From: G965267425 sp965267425
Lineage (GTDB): Bacteria > Bacteroidota > Bacteroidia > Flavobacteriales_E > Vicingaceae
DNA length: 64,000 nucleotides
Direction: 5' to 3'
NCBI GenBank assembly: GCA_965267425.1
Contig: OZ253959.1
Span: forward strand, 372,001-436,000
The notes under the pieces were generated by a model that saw only the letters and a list, made by a program, of their open reading frames with translations, was not told the origin of the DNA and did no database searches. Shown here piece after piece: positions 53,053-61,504 of this stretch. Position numbers and translations under genes: made by a program. The number at the start of each line of letters is the position of its first letter. The stretch's first letter is position 1.

Positions 53053-53676
53053 TTATCGTGTCATTAGATTGCTTAAACTAACGGAGTAATTGTTATCCGT
53101 TGTGTCGATTTCAGATAATCCTTCTGAACTGAAAGTTATGTTCAAATCATAATTTCCATCTCCTCGATATAAAAATGGAAATTCAAATATTGCATAATTT
53201 CCTGCTGGAACCTTGTATTGGGTTTCAATCACTTTTTGAACACCAACTACTTGCTGATTTTCAACACGATAACGTACGCGCAATTCTGATTCAATGATTT
53301 GTGCTTCTTCAAATATGCAATCGAAGTTTCCTACTTTATTGTTAAAAATAACTACATACATAGTCACTTCTTCATCTTCGTCAAGATGTGAAAATGGAGG
53401 AGGAGTTTGATCATTCCAATAGTAAGTGATGATATTCCCATTCACATCAGGTCTTTGCACACTAAAAAAACGATTTATGGCATTATAAACCCTAATCTCC
53501 TGGCCATATGGATAAAAAACCTGACCTATATAAATGGGATCCGGTGTATATAATTTAAATAAACCAGTCACATATGGAGGTGCTACTAAATTGGGATCTT
53601 CAAAACAGTCTTTATCGCAACAACTTCCTGAAAATAAGATGATTGAAACGAGGCATAAGCCTATGAGTGGTTTCAT
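53053..53676 (-). CDS. Lipoprotein with CARDB-like domain
   Basis: A 207-aa lipoprotein (MKPLIGLCLV, lipobox SGSC followed by CDKDC). The C-terminal half has the CARDB-like pattern: a Gly-Asn-Tyr-x-Leu strand, then SEIDTTDNNYSV. CARDB domains are Ig-like adhesion or spacer folds. The frame starts six codons earlier, but the ATG at 53676 gives the better signal and overlaps the upstream gene by 4 bp. Its partner is probably the upstream lipoprotein. Confidence 0.65.
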   Translation of the reverse strand: MKPLIGLCLVSIILFSGSCCDKDCFEDPNLVAPPYVTGLFKLYTPDPIYIGQVFYPYGQEIRVYNAINRFFSVQRPDVNGNIITYYWNDQTPPPFSHLDEDEEVTMYVVIFNNKVGNFDCIFEEAQIIESELRVRYRVENQQVVGVQKVIETQYKVPAGNYAIFEFPFLYRGDGNYDLNITFSSEGLSEIDTTDNNYSVSLSNLMTR

Positions 53677-54284
53677 CTTACGGTAACATTCCAATTCTTT
53701 ACATAAACGATGTCACCGTTTTCATCATACGTATGTTCGTTATTCGTTCCACGAACTTCAATGATCACGGAGCTGCTTGTACCAGTTTCACTTGTTGGAT
53801 ATGATAATCTTCCACCCACAGCGGATCTACCAAAATTGTTGCTTTTGGATCGTTCAGTAACTTGATTATTTACATCTAGTGTATGAACGATTTCATAAAA
53901 TCCATCTTCTAAAAATTCTACTTCGCTGTCCATTACATACGTTTGTCCGGCAGCCAATGATTTACCATCAACAGTTTTAGAAGAAACCGTATCCCAGACG
54001 GCAACTTTACCAGTTTCACTGAATAGGATGCTCAAAAGGTTTTTATGACTTCCAGTAGATTCAATTTCATCAGGGCAAGCAACATCTCCAATTATATTAA
54101 TAACGGTATGTGCAACGTCAAATATGACTTGGTTGGAGCTATCTCGTTGAGCATCTTCAATTGACCTTACACCCAAATCAGCGAGTTCTACAATATCCTT
54201 ACACTTGTTACACTTACAGGAGGAGATTAGAATAATTCCTACAAGGAATATCCCCATCATTAGATAGGATGATATCTTTTTCAT
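53673..54284 (-). CDS. Lipoprotein with CARDB-like domain
   Basis: A 203-aa lipoprotein with signal and lipobox ISSC (Cys22, followed by KCNKCKD). The middle part has VEFLEDGFYEIVHTLDVNNQV and an Asn-Asn motif, as in CARDB-type Ig folds. It is weakly similar in layout, not clearly in sequence, to the downstream lipoprotein with which it is coupled by a 4-bp overlap. The function is unknown. Confidence 0.62.
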   Translation of the reverse strand: MKKISSYLMMGIFLVGIILISSCKCNKCKDIVELADLGVRSIEDAQRDSSNQVIFDVAHTVINIIGDVACPDEIESTGSHKNLLSILFSETGKVAVWDTVSSKTVDGKSLAAGQTYVMDSEVEFLEDGFYEIVHTLDVNNQVTERSKSNNFGRSAVGGRLSYPTSETGTSSSVIIEVRGTNNEHTYDENGDIVYVKNWNVTVR

Positions 54285-54430
54285 TGTTCGATTGTTAGAA
54301 AGTAGAATTCAATTTTATTATCCTAAATATATATTTTTTGACAGTACGTGCTACTTCGATGGGTATAATTTAATATGATTTATGATGAACAGGAAGAAGG
54401 AAAAATCATATCAATTCATCCCGTTTATTC

Positions 54431-54438
54431 TATTTTTG
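54431..54438 (+). promoter_or_regulatory. -7 promoter box of the flavin reductase gene
   Basis: TATTTTTG is a perfect TAnnTTTG element 16 bp before the ATG at 54455. The rest of the 170-bp gap to the leftward lipoprotein gene is AT-rich without another clear element. Confidence 0.55.
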
Positions 54439-54454
54439 TATCAAATTGTTCGTT

Positions 54455-55339
54455 ATGCTAAGTATTACTCCCGGAGAGGTTCCTGTTCCTAAACTACATG
54501 GATATTTGCTGGGTTCTGTTGGCCCCAGACCTATTGCTTTGGCTAGCACTATAGATAAAGATGGAAATGTCAACTTGAGTCCTTTTAGTTTTTTTAATGT
54601 CTTTAGTGCCAATCCGCCTATTGCTATATTTTCTCCGGCCCGGAGAGGAAGAGATAATACCACAAAACATACATATGAAAATGTGTTGGATGTGAAAGAG
54701 GTAGTGATCAATGTGGTCACTTATTCCATTGTACAACAAGTTTCATTGTCCAGCACAGAATATGGAAAAGGAATCAATGAGTTTGAAAAAGCTGGACTTA
54801 CACCCATAGCTTCTGAATTGATTCAACCACCCAGAGTGAAAGAATCTCCTGTTCAACTGGAATGTATTGTCAATGACGTTGTTCCATTGGGCACTGAAGG
54901 AGGGGCTGGAAATCTGGTTATTTCAGAAATTAAGAGAATTCATATCGCTGAGGACATTCTAAATGAAAAAGGAATGGTAGATCAGCAAAAAATTGATTTG
55001 GTAGGGCGCATGGGAGGAAATTGGTATTGCAGAGCCGCCGGTGATGCATTATTTGAAGTTGAAAAACCATTAACTACCTTGGGTATTGGAGTTGACTCAT
55101 TGCCAGATCATATTCGCAATAGTTCCATCTTAACGGGTAATGATCTTGGTAAATTGGGTAATGTAGAAGAATTACCATCTGCAGAAGACGTTAATTCCTT
55201 TGTCAATGAACAATTGCAAGGTAAATTGGACACTGCTGATACATCAGATCAAAACCGATTGGCGCAACATACATTGGCCAGTGATTACCTGAAGAAAGAT
55301 CAAGTCAAGGAAGCAATCTGTGTACTATTGGCCATTTGA
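54455..55339 (+). CDS. Flavin reductase-like (FMN-binding split barrel) protein
   Basis: A 294-aa protein with the FMN-binding split-barrel domain in its first 200 residues: VGPRPIALASTID, NLSPFSFFNVFSANPPI and a later LVGRMGGNWYCR block. The C-terminal 90 residues are a charged helical extension. Relatives reduce flavin or act as flavoprotein oxidoreductases; the substrate is unknown. The frame also opens at TTG three codons upstream. Its 3' end overlaps the transporter gene by 20 bp. Confidence 0.82.
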   Translation: MLSITPGEVPVPKLHGYLLGSVGPRPIALASTIDKDGNVNLSPFSFFNVFSANPPIAIFSPARRGRDNTTKHTYENVLDVKEVVINVVTYSIVQQVSLSSTEYGKGINEFEKAGLTPIASELIQPPRVKESPVQLECIVNDVVPLGTEGGAGNLVISEIKRIHIAEDILNEKGMVDQQKIDLVGRMGGNWYCRAAGDALFEVEKPLTTLGIGVDSLPDHIRNSSILTGNDLGKLGNVEELPSAEDVNSFVNEQLQGKLDTADTSDQNRLAQHTLASDYLKKDQVKEAICVLLAI

Positions 55340-56729
55340 TTTGAGTTTTACCGACAAATACGCTTCATTTTTCAAACGGGTTCTTCCAACTCCGTTTACC
55401 ATTGCCATCATTCTTAGTTTGTTTGTATTTATATGCGGAATGATATTTGGTCAATTCGAGTCTGACAATGCTCGTTTGTTTGACATGATGTCATTTTGGG
55501 AGCAAGGCATGTGGAATAATGCATTGTTGGTATTTGCCTTTCAAATGATGTTAATGTTGGTTTTAGGTCATGTGTTGGCCATTTCAACTCCGGTTAATAA
55601 ACTGATTCAGTTTTTTGTGAAATATTGTACAGATACAGCTCGCGCTGCATTATTGGTGAGTTTGTTTACCATATTGGTTGGATTTGTCAATTGGGGATTA
55701 GGCCTCATATTTGGAGCCATATTTGCACGAAAGGTAGGGGAACATGCTCTGCATTCAAAAAAAGACCTCAATTATGCCCTCATAGGAGCTGCCGGATATG
55801 CGGCATTGGTTGTGTGGCATGGTGGACTGTCCGGATCATCATTAACCAAAGTGGCAGAACCTGGTCATTTACAAACCATGATGAGTGGTATGCTGAACAA
55901 TACCCATATGGAAATGCTTCCAGATCAACTGACATTTACGTCAACGGTGTTTTCTAATATGAATCTATTTACGTCATTTTTCCTGGTCATTATGATTCCA
56001 TTGGTTCTTTATTTGGTTGGGAAAAAAGACACAGGCTCCCAGGTTCAATTGAACACCATTAAATCGGAACCGGAAAGTGAATCTAAACAACTAGAAGGGG
56101 CGGAAAGACTGGATTATTCTTTCTGGTTATCTAAACTAGTGGGTACAGGAATTCTGATTTATGCGGTTCTAAAAGTTACCGAAAGTAACAATGCATCATC
56201 ATTGGGTTTTATTACACCCAACTACATTAACCTGGTATTGTTTGGCTTAGGATTGTTACTTCACCGACATGTCAAAAGCTTTGTGGCGGCTGTTGAATCA
56301 GCTATTGGTGGAGCCGCTGGCATATTAATTCAATTCCCCTTGTATTTTGGAATCATGGGAATGATGAAAGAAGCTGGGTTAATAGACATGCTTTCCAATT
56401 ATTTCATCAGTATATCCACTGATCGATCTTTTCCGATTTTCACTTTAATCAGTGCCGGTCTTGTCAATATTTTCGTTCCAAGTGGTGGAGGGCAATGGGC
56501 TGTTCAAGGTCCAATAATTGTCAAGGCTGCTCTTTCAATGGATATTCCGTTGTCAAAATCCATTCTTGCCTTGGCGTATGGAGATCAATTGACCAATATG
56601 CTGCAGCCCTTCTGGGCATTGCCATTGCTGGGCATAACTGGATTAAAAGCCAAACAAATATTGCCCTATACACTTGTTATTTTCGCAGTTGCAGCTGTGA
56701 TTTTCACAATAGCCTTGCTGATTTATTAG
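55320..56729 (+). CDS. atoE: AtoE-family short-chain fatty acid transporter
   Basis: A 469-aa inner-membrane protein with about ten hydrophobic segments, matching AtoE: FVNWGLGLIFGAIFARK, AGYAALVVWHGGLSGS, FVPSGGGQWAVQGPI and GDQLTNMLQPFWALPLLG. It probably imports butyrate or acetoacetate-type acids, and the CoA-transferase scoAB at the left end of the window could activate them. The start is GTG at 55320 (with AAGGAAG six bases before it); a TTG seven codons downstream is possible. Confidence 0.85.
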   Translation: MYYWPFDLSFTDKYASFFKRVLPTPFTIAIILSLFVFICGMIFGQFESDNARLFDMMSFWEQGMWNNALLVFAFQMMLMLVLGHVLAISTPVNKLIQFFVKYCTDTARAALLVSLFTILVGFVNWGLGLIFGAIFARKVGEHALHSKKDLNYALIGAAGYAALVVWHGGLSGSSLTKVAEPGHLQTMMSGMLNNTHMEMLPDQLTFTSTVFSNMNLFTSFFLVIMIPLVLYLVGKKDTGSQVQLNTIKSEPESESKQLEGAERLDYSFWLSKLVGTGILIYAVLKVTESNNASSLGFITPNYINLVLFGLGLLLHRHVKSFVAAVESAIGGAAGILIQFPLYFGIMGMMKEAGLIDMLSNYFISISTDRSFPIFTLISAGLVNIFVPSGGGQWAVQGPIIVKAALSMDIPLSKSILALAYGDQLTNMLQPFWALPLLGITGLKAKQILPYTLVIFAVAAVIFTIALLIY

Positions 56730-57919
56730 TTGTTTCCTTTGGTGTCCAAGGCGTCTCGCAATCCATTTCCCAAAAGCATGAAAGAAAGTACTAATAGAAC
56801 AATGGCCGCACCGGGTAAAATTGCTAAATAGGCATCGCCGGTAATGATAAAACCTTTGTGGTCTGCAATCATTCTACCCCAAGATGCTTGAGGGGGAGCA
56901 GCACCAATGCCTAAAAAACTTAAACCTGCTTCTATTAGAATGGCAGAGGCGAAATTTGCAGATGAAATAACAATGACAGGACTGAAAGCGTTCGGCAAGA
57001 CATGTTTTAAAATAATTCGTGTATGGCTGTATCCCAGGGCAACGGCAGCAGTTACGTATTCTTTCTCACGAATACTTAATATTTGTCCCCTAACCACACG
57101 TGCCACTTCTACCCACATGGTCAATCCTACGGCCACAAAAACTTGCCAATAACCTTTGCCTAATACCAAGGAAATAGCAATTACCAATAACAAAGTAGGA
57201 ATGGACCAAATCACATTGATAAACCACATGATGATGTCGTCCAATCGCCCTCTGAAATAACCTGCTAATGCACCAAAAAATAAGCCAACAATCAACGAAA
57301 TGGATACCGCAATGAAACCTACGGACAATGAGATTGCCGTTCCTGCCATCAATCGACTTACCATATCCCTGCCATATCGATCCGTACCTAACCAAAAGGT
57401 TTTCGTTTGAATGTGTTCTTCCTGAAAAATTTTTGCCAATTCTTTAAATGATATTTCCTTGGAGTCTCCATTTGTTTTAATCCATACTCCTGATTCACTT
57501 TGATTTACGATTTGTGATGCCGGATAAATGGCCTTTGCTAATTTGATTGCAATCCACTGACCATCATTGTTATCGCTGTATTTTTTAAAGTGCAATTCTT
57601 CGTTTTCAAAAAGGACTTCATCTATGGCTACCCATTGATGACTTTCAGGAACTCCGATGAAATGTTTGGTAAGGAAGTTTTCTGACGATGGCAGTGGGTT
57701 TTGCCTTTTTAGTTTGATCATGTTGACAGAAAACCCGGGTTGTTTCACGGCCAGACTCAAATCTTGACGATTTGCAAATTCACTGCTGTCCGGACGAATC
57801 CAGGAGCCTGCGAAGACAATAAGAAATGAGAACCCAATGATAAACAAGCCAAAAACGGCACCCTTGTTCTTAAAGAGCCGTTTTCTGGAACGTTGATCCA
57901 TTAACCAATTTAGGTTCAT
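56726..57919 (-). CDS. ABC transporter permease of the dipeptide/oligopeptide (DppC/OppC) type
   Basis: A 397-aa inner-membrane permease. The first helix spans about residues 20-40. The rest of the DppC core begins at WLGTDRYGRDMVSRL (about 176) and holds five helices with the EAA loop EYVTAAVALGYSHTRIILKHVLPN at the ATPase contact. Between them lies an extracytoplasmic insertion of about 135 residues, larger than in proteobacterial DppC. No other ABC subunit is adjacent. Its stop codon overlaps the atoE stop. Confidence 0.87.
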   Translation of the reverse strand: MNLNWLMDQRSRKRLFKNKGAVFGLFIIGFSFLIVFAGSWIRPDSSEFANRQDLSLAVKQPGFSVNMIKLKRQNPLPSSENFLTKHFIGVPESHQWVAIDEVLFENEELHFKKYSDNNDGQWIAIKLAKAIYPASQIVNQSESGVWIKTNGDSKEISFKELAKIFQEEHIQTKTFWLGTDRYGRDMVSRLMAGTAISLSVGFIAVSISLIVGLFFGALAGYFRGRLDDIIMWFINVIWSIPTLLLVIAISLVLGKGYWQVFVAVGLTMWVEVARVVRGQILSIREKEYVTAAVALGYSHTRIILKHVLPNAFSPVIVISSANFASAILIEAGLSFLGIGAAPPQASWGRMIADHKGFIITGDAYLAILPGAAIVLLVLSFMLLGNGLRDALDTKGNN

Positions 57920-59025
57920 GTTTTACGAGTTTTCCATTTCGGTTTGATCATCAAAGATAGTATACCAATTGTCCAAATATAAATGGGATAAATAAGGGAA
58001 GTAAGTATTATAGTATTTGTGCTGACTTTCTGCTCGAAAAAACGAGACATTTTATAGATAAAATAACTATCCAAGGTCCATTTTAGGTTAAATACAACAG
58101 CAAGAATGAAAAGAGGAGCATAGAAAGTGAGGGACATGGCATACCAATAAAGTACACAACCATTCATGATGGCTATGAGATACATGCCTATCAGGTAGTT
58201 CAAATTGCGTACATGTGTACTTTTTCCGGCCCAGCGAACCCGCTGTTCAATCAATGATGTTAAAGAATCCGCGGCAGGTGTATTGACGATGGCATATTTG
58301 GAAGATAAAAAGTCGCAAGCATATTTATTTTTGATGGCATAATGCAGGAGAAATATATCATCTCCTGAAGCAACGTGCATGTTTTTGTCTTGTGCCGCGA
58401 AATTCTTATACAACGTTTTGCTGAACATTAAATTGGCAGCATTGGATGAAAACGGTAATTTCAGTTTAAATCCCCCAATAGTTAAACTACTAATGGCCAT
58501 CCATTCTGTTAATTGAAACTTATGAATCCATGATCCATTGGAAATCAAACGAACCGGCCCGGATAACAAATCGACTTTTTTTTCGATGAATCCCAAGATC
58601 ATTGTTTTTATCCAATTAGGTTCTGGTTGACAATCCGCATCGGTAGTTAAGATAACATCATATTGACTGCACGTAACGGCATGTTTGACAGCCGATTTTT
58701 TGCCGAATGCATCTTCAGGAAGGTGTTCAATTCTGCATGGAATTGAAATGGACGACATATGCTCTTCAACAATGGAAATGCTTTGATCAGTCGAATGATC
58801 GTCAACAAAAATGATTTCTGCTTTGATTGCATCGTACTCATGCTTAGCAAGACTCTTCAAAAGTTGAGGAAGGTGTGAAGCTTCATTGCGAAACGGAATA
58901 ATAATACTTACACCAACGGCCTTTGGATTTAATATCTCATTCGGTTCTTCAAAAGAAATGGCTTGACGATGCAACCATAAGTAGAAGGCGTAGATCGCAA
59001 GAAGAATGACTGTGAAAGAAATCAA
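57916..59025 (-). CDS. Membrane glycosyltransferase family 2
   Basis: A 369-aa GT2 enzyme with one N-terminal helix and about three C-terminal membrane helices (residues 280-360). It has VSIIIPFRNE, the metal-binding FVDDHSTD and TTDADCQPE, ASGDD, and the processive-type QRVRW motif. It resembles enzymes that make lipid-linked glycolipids or polysaccharide. The start is TTG at 59025, overlapping the flippase-like gene (TTGA), and its stop overlaps the ABC permease start. Confidence 0.85.
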   Translation of the reverse strand: MISFTVILLAIYAFYLWLHRQAISFEEPNEILNPKAVGVSIIIPFRNEASHLPQLLKSLAKHEYDAIKAEIIFVDDHSTDQSISIVEEHMSSISIPCRIEHLPEDAFGKKSAVKHAVTCSQYDVILTTDADCQPEPNWIKTMILGFIEKKVDLLSGPVRLISNGSWIHKFQLTEWMAISSLTIGGFKLKLPFSSNAANLMFSKTLYKNFAAQDKNMHVASGDDIFLLHYAIKNKYACDFLSSKYAIVNTPAADSLTSLIEQRVRWAGKSTHVRNLNYLIGMYLIAIMNGCVLYWYAMSLTFYAPLFILAVVFNLKWTLDSYFIYKMSRFFEQKVSTNTIILTSLIYPIYIWTIGILSLMIKPKWKTRKT

Positions 59026-59981
59026 GCCAATTGTGTTTTTCTGAAAAGTTGTCCTTTTATGCTTATGCCTAAAAGTGCTGGAACGGCTGCATTAATCAAC
59101 CATAATATACTGGTAACCAATAATATGACCAATGGGCTTATTCCAAAAGGGGACAAGCAAAAAAGTGCAATTGAACCTCTGATTCCCAATTGTGTCAGGA
59201 ATGTAGAAGGAACGTATGTGATCAACAGAAGCATAAGACTGATGTGCCACATCAGTAAGAAAGAAAAGGGGATGTCAAAAATGGCCAGCAATGTCATGTA
59301 CTGTGCCAGAAATGCCAGGTATCGGAATTGGCTTATGCTCAGGTAGATCAGAAACTCTTTTACGGAGGGAATTATTTTTTTGATCCGTGTGAGAATTTGC
59401 TTATCAAACCACTTGGATTTCGTCCAAAAACTGAATGACAATATGGAAAGCATAAATATGGCTAATGAGACCATTGGATTGGTATAAAGGAATGATGAAA
59501 TCGCCTTTAGCAGGTCTAATTGTAAATATGGGCTGAAGAAAAGCGCAACCAATCCCCAAGTTACGGTCACTACAGATTGACTTACCGACAAAATCATATG
59601 TTTTCCAATGGCATATTTTCTTAATTCAAATGGCAGCACCGTAACCCTTCCTGCAAATTCACCAATTCGGTTGGGTGTAGCAATGCCATAAGTGATTCCT
59701 TTAAAAATGCTTTTGAAAGCCATTCCAACAGACATTTGAAAAGTTGGCTTCAATGCGATTTTCCATTTATATGCTTCGGAAAGCCAATTCAGTAAATAGA
59801 AAAGTAATGACAACATTAATAGCGGAAAAATATGCCCAGAAACCTGAATTTCCTGCTCACTTGCCTGAATAGTGGATAGATATGACCAAACTGTTTTGCC
59901 AACGTACAGGAAGGCTAAAATACCCAGTGCCAGTGAAAGGTACTTTTTGCTGAATTTAAGTACTTTAGACAGAAGATTCAT
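59022..59981 (-). CDS. Flippase-like membrane protein (lysylphosphatidylglycerol synthase TM domain family)
   Basis: A 319-aa membrane protein with about eight helices and the family blocks GIATPNRIGEFAGR and YVPSTFLTQLGIRGS. It has no C-terminal aminoacyl-transfer domain, so it is the stand-alone UPF0104 type, often beside glycosyltransferases and thought to move lipid intermediates. The frame is open 48 codons upstream, but a perfect -7 box and family length support the ATG at 59981. Coupling to the glycosyltransferase suggests one glycolipid pathway. Confidence 0.85.
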   Translation of the reverse strand: MNLLSKVLKFSKKYLSLALGILAFLYVGKTVWSYLSTIQASEQEIQVSGHIFPLLMLSLLFYLLNWLSEAYKWKIALKPTFQMSVGMAFKSIFKGITYGIATPNRIGEFAGRVTVLPFELRKYAIGKHMILSVSQSVVTVTWGLVALFFSPYLQLDLLKAISSFLYTNPMVSLAIFMLSILSFSFWTKSKWFDKQILTRIKKIIPSVKEFLIYLSISQFRYLAFLAQYMTLLAIFDIPFSFLLMWHISLMLLLITYVPSTFLTQLGIRGSIALFCLSPFGISPLVILLVTSILWLINAAVPALLGISIKGQLFRKTQLA

Positions 59982-59994
59982 TTGTACAAATATA
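59977..59994. promoter_or_regulatory. Face-to-face -7 boxes for ruvC and the flippase-like gene
   Basis: TTCATTTG (rightward, one mismatch) is separated by TA from CAAATATA, which on the minus strand reads TATATTTG (perfect). The core TTTGTACAAA is the same as at 28014-28031. The leftward box ends 5 nt before the ATG at 59981, so that mRNA may be leaderless, and the rightward box overlaps that coding start. Confidence 0.5.
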
Positions 59995-60003
59995 TTACCT
60001 CTA

Positions 60004-60552
60004 GTGGAAAAGATCATAATGGGCATTGATCCCGGAACCACCGTTATGGGATATGGTATTATCAAAGTTAGTGGTAAAAACTTGCATTTGTTGGCAGTTG
60101 GTGCAATTGAATTGAGTAAATACAAGGATCATTACTTAAAACTTCGTAGGATTTTTGAGCGAACCCAGGGATTGATTCAAGAATACCATCCTGATGAATT
60201 GGCCATTGAGGCACCGTTTTTTGGAAAAAATGTGCAGTCCATGTTGAAACTGGGAAGGGCTCAAGGAGTGAGTATGGCAGCAGCTCTTGCGTTGGATGTT
60301 CCCATAACAGAGTATTTACCCAAAAAAGTGAAACAGTCTGTTACAGGCAATGGAAATGCTTCTAAGGAACAACTGGCCGGGATGCTAGGAAGTATTTTCA
60401 AAATGGAGAAACTTCCAAAATCTTTGGATGCAACAGATGGATTGGCGGTGGCGCTTTGCCATTATTACCAGGGAGGAAAAAGCAAACAAGCTTCTAAATA
60501 CAGTGGATGGGATGCATTTCTAAAGCAAAATCCCGATAGAAAAGTTGGATAA
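60004..60552 (+). CDS. ruvC: Holliday junction resolvase RuvC
   Basis: A 182-aa endonuclease that resolves recombination junctions. The acidic active site is visible as GIDPGTT (Asp), AIEAPFFGKN (Glu) and the C-terminal DATDGLAVALCHYY. The GTG at 60004 (MEKIIMGIDPG) matches the usual N-terminus of Bacteroidota RuvC better than the internal ATG at 60019. Its stop abuts the convergent HIT gene; a weak hairpin TATCG-AATCAG-CGATA followed by TTTT (60565-60584) inside that gene may terminate it. Confidence 0.92.
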   Translation: MEKIIMGIDPGTTVMGYGIIKVSGKNLHLLAVGAIELSKYKDHYLKLRRIFERTQGLIQEYHPDELAIEAPFFGKNVQSMLKLGRAQGVSMAAALALDVPITEYLPKKVKQSVTGNGNASKEQLAGMLGSIFKMEKLPKSLDATDGLAVALCHYYQGGKSKQASKYSGWDAFLKQNPDRKVG

Positions 60553-60942
60553 TTAACGATTGGCTATCGAATCAGCGATATTTTGCAACTCTTCGTCATT
60601 CAATTGCAATTTCGGCCGTGAAAAGTTGATATCTTCTATACTGTTCAGTGGAATCAAATGAATATGCGCATGTGGCACTTCCAATCCTACTACCGCAATT
60701 CCAATGCGTTCACAAGGGATAACATTTTCAATTTTTATGGCCACTTCTTTAGCAAATTTCCATAAGCCACTGTAGACATCAGATTCCAGATCAAAAATAT
60801 AATCTACTTCCAATTTTGGAATGACTAATGTATGACCTTTGGCCAATGGATTGATGTCCAAAAAAGCCAGGTAATTCTCGTTTTCAGCTATTTTATAACA
60901 GGGAATTTCACCGTTGACTATTTTGGTGAACAAACTAGCCAT
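60553..60942 (-). CDS. HIT-family nucleotide hydrolase
   Basis: A 129-aa histidine-triad protein with the catalytic HAHIH motif (His91, 93, 95) and the FLDINPLAKGHTLVIPK nucleotide-binding block. Members cleave AMP-lysine or dinucleoside polyphosphates. The start overlaps the greA stop (TAATG), so it is co-translated with greA, an arrangement I recognise from flavobacteria. Confidence 0.92.
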   Translation of the reverse strand: MASLFTKIVNGEIPCYKIAENENYLAFLDINPLAKGHTLVIPKLEVDYIFDLESDVYSGLWKFAKEVAIKIENVIPCERIGIAVVGLEVPHAHIHLIPLNSIEDINFSRPKLQLNDEELQNIADSIANR

Positions 60943-61415
60943 TAACGCGAAATTTCAAGAATCTCGAATTTCATTTTACCGGAAGGAACGACAACTTCGG
61001 CAGTTTCACCTACACCTTTGCCAAGCAATCCTTTAGCAATTGGTGAATCCACAGAAATTTTCTTGTTTTTCAGATCAGCTTCCTTTTCTGAAACCAACGT
61101 ATATTCCATGGTTGTATCGTTTCCTAGGTTTTTGATTTTAACCTTAGATAAAATGAGCACTTTGGAAGTGTCAATTTGCGATTCATCAATGATTCTGGCA
61201 TTGCTTATTACATCTTCCAATTTTGAAATCTGCAATTCCAACAAGCTTTGAGCTTCTTTGGCAGCATCATACTCAGCATTTTCAGATAAATCTCCTTTGT
61301 CTCGGGCCTCTGCAATTTGTTCAGAGATTCTTGGTCTTTCAACTGTCTTGAGCTCCTTTAATTCTGTCTTGAGCTTGTCTAATCCTTCTTGTGTAAAATA
61401 GTTCAAATGAGACAT
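60942..61415 (-). CDS. greA: Transcription elongation factor GreA
   Basis: A 157-aa RNA-polymerase cleavage factor. The N-terminal coiled coil carries the tip acidic pair in RDKGDLSENAEYDAAKEAQ, and the C-terminal FKBP-like domain ends with SPIAKGLLGKGVGETAEV. The gap before it contains a strong terminator for the upstream gene and a near-consensus -7 box (minus strand TACATTTA). Confidence 0.95.
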   Translation of the reverse strand: MSHLNYFTQEGLDKLKTELKELKTVERPRISEQIAEARDKGDLSENAEYDAAKEAQSLLELQISKLEDVISNARIIDESQIDTSKVLILSKVKIKNLGNDTTMEYTLVSEKEADLKNKKISVDSPIAKGLLGKGVGETAEVVVPSGKMKFEILEISR

Positions 61416-61448
61416 GACACATTAATTTAACTTAATATAAATGTAAAA

Positions 61449-61474
61449 GAGAATTTCGAATTTTCGAAATTCTC
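61449..61474 (-). terminator. Intrinsic terminator of the PorV-like gene
   Basis: GAGAATTTCGA and TCGAAATTCTC form a perfect 11-bp stem with a 4-nt loop; on the minus strand it is followed by TTTT. It lies 31 bp after the PorV-like stop and upstream of greA, and so separates the two transcription units. AT-rich but fully symmetric. Confidence 0.85.
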
Positions 61475-61504
61475 CAGAATAATATTTCTAGGGAATAATT
61501 CTAA

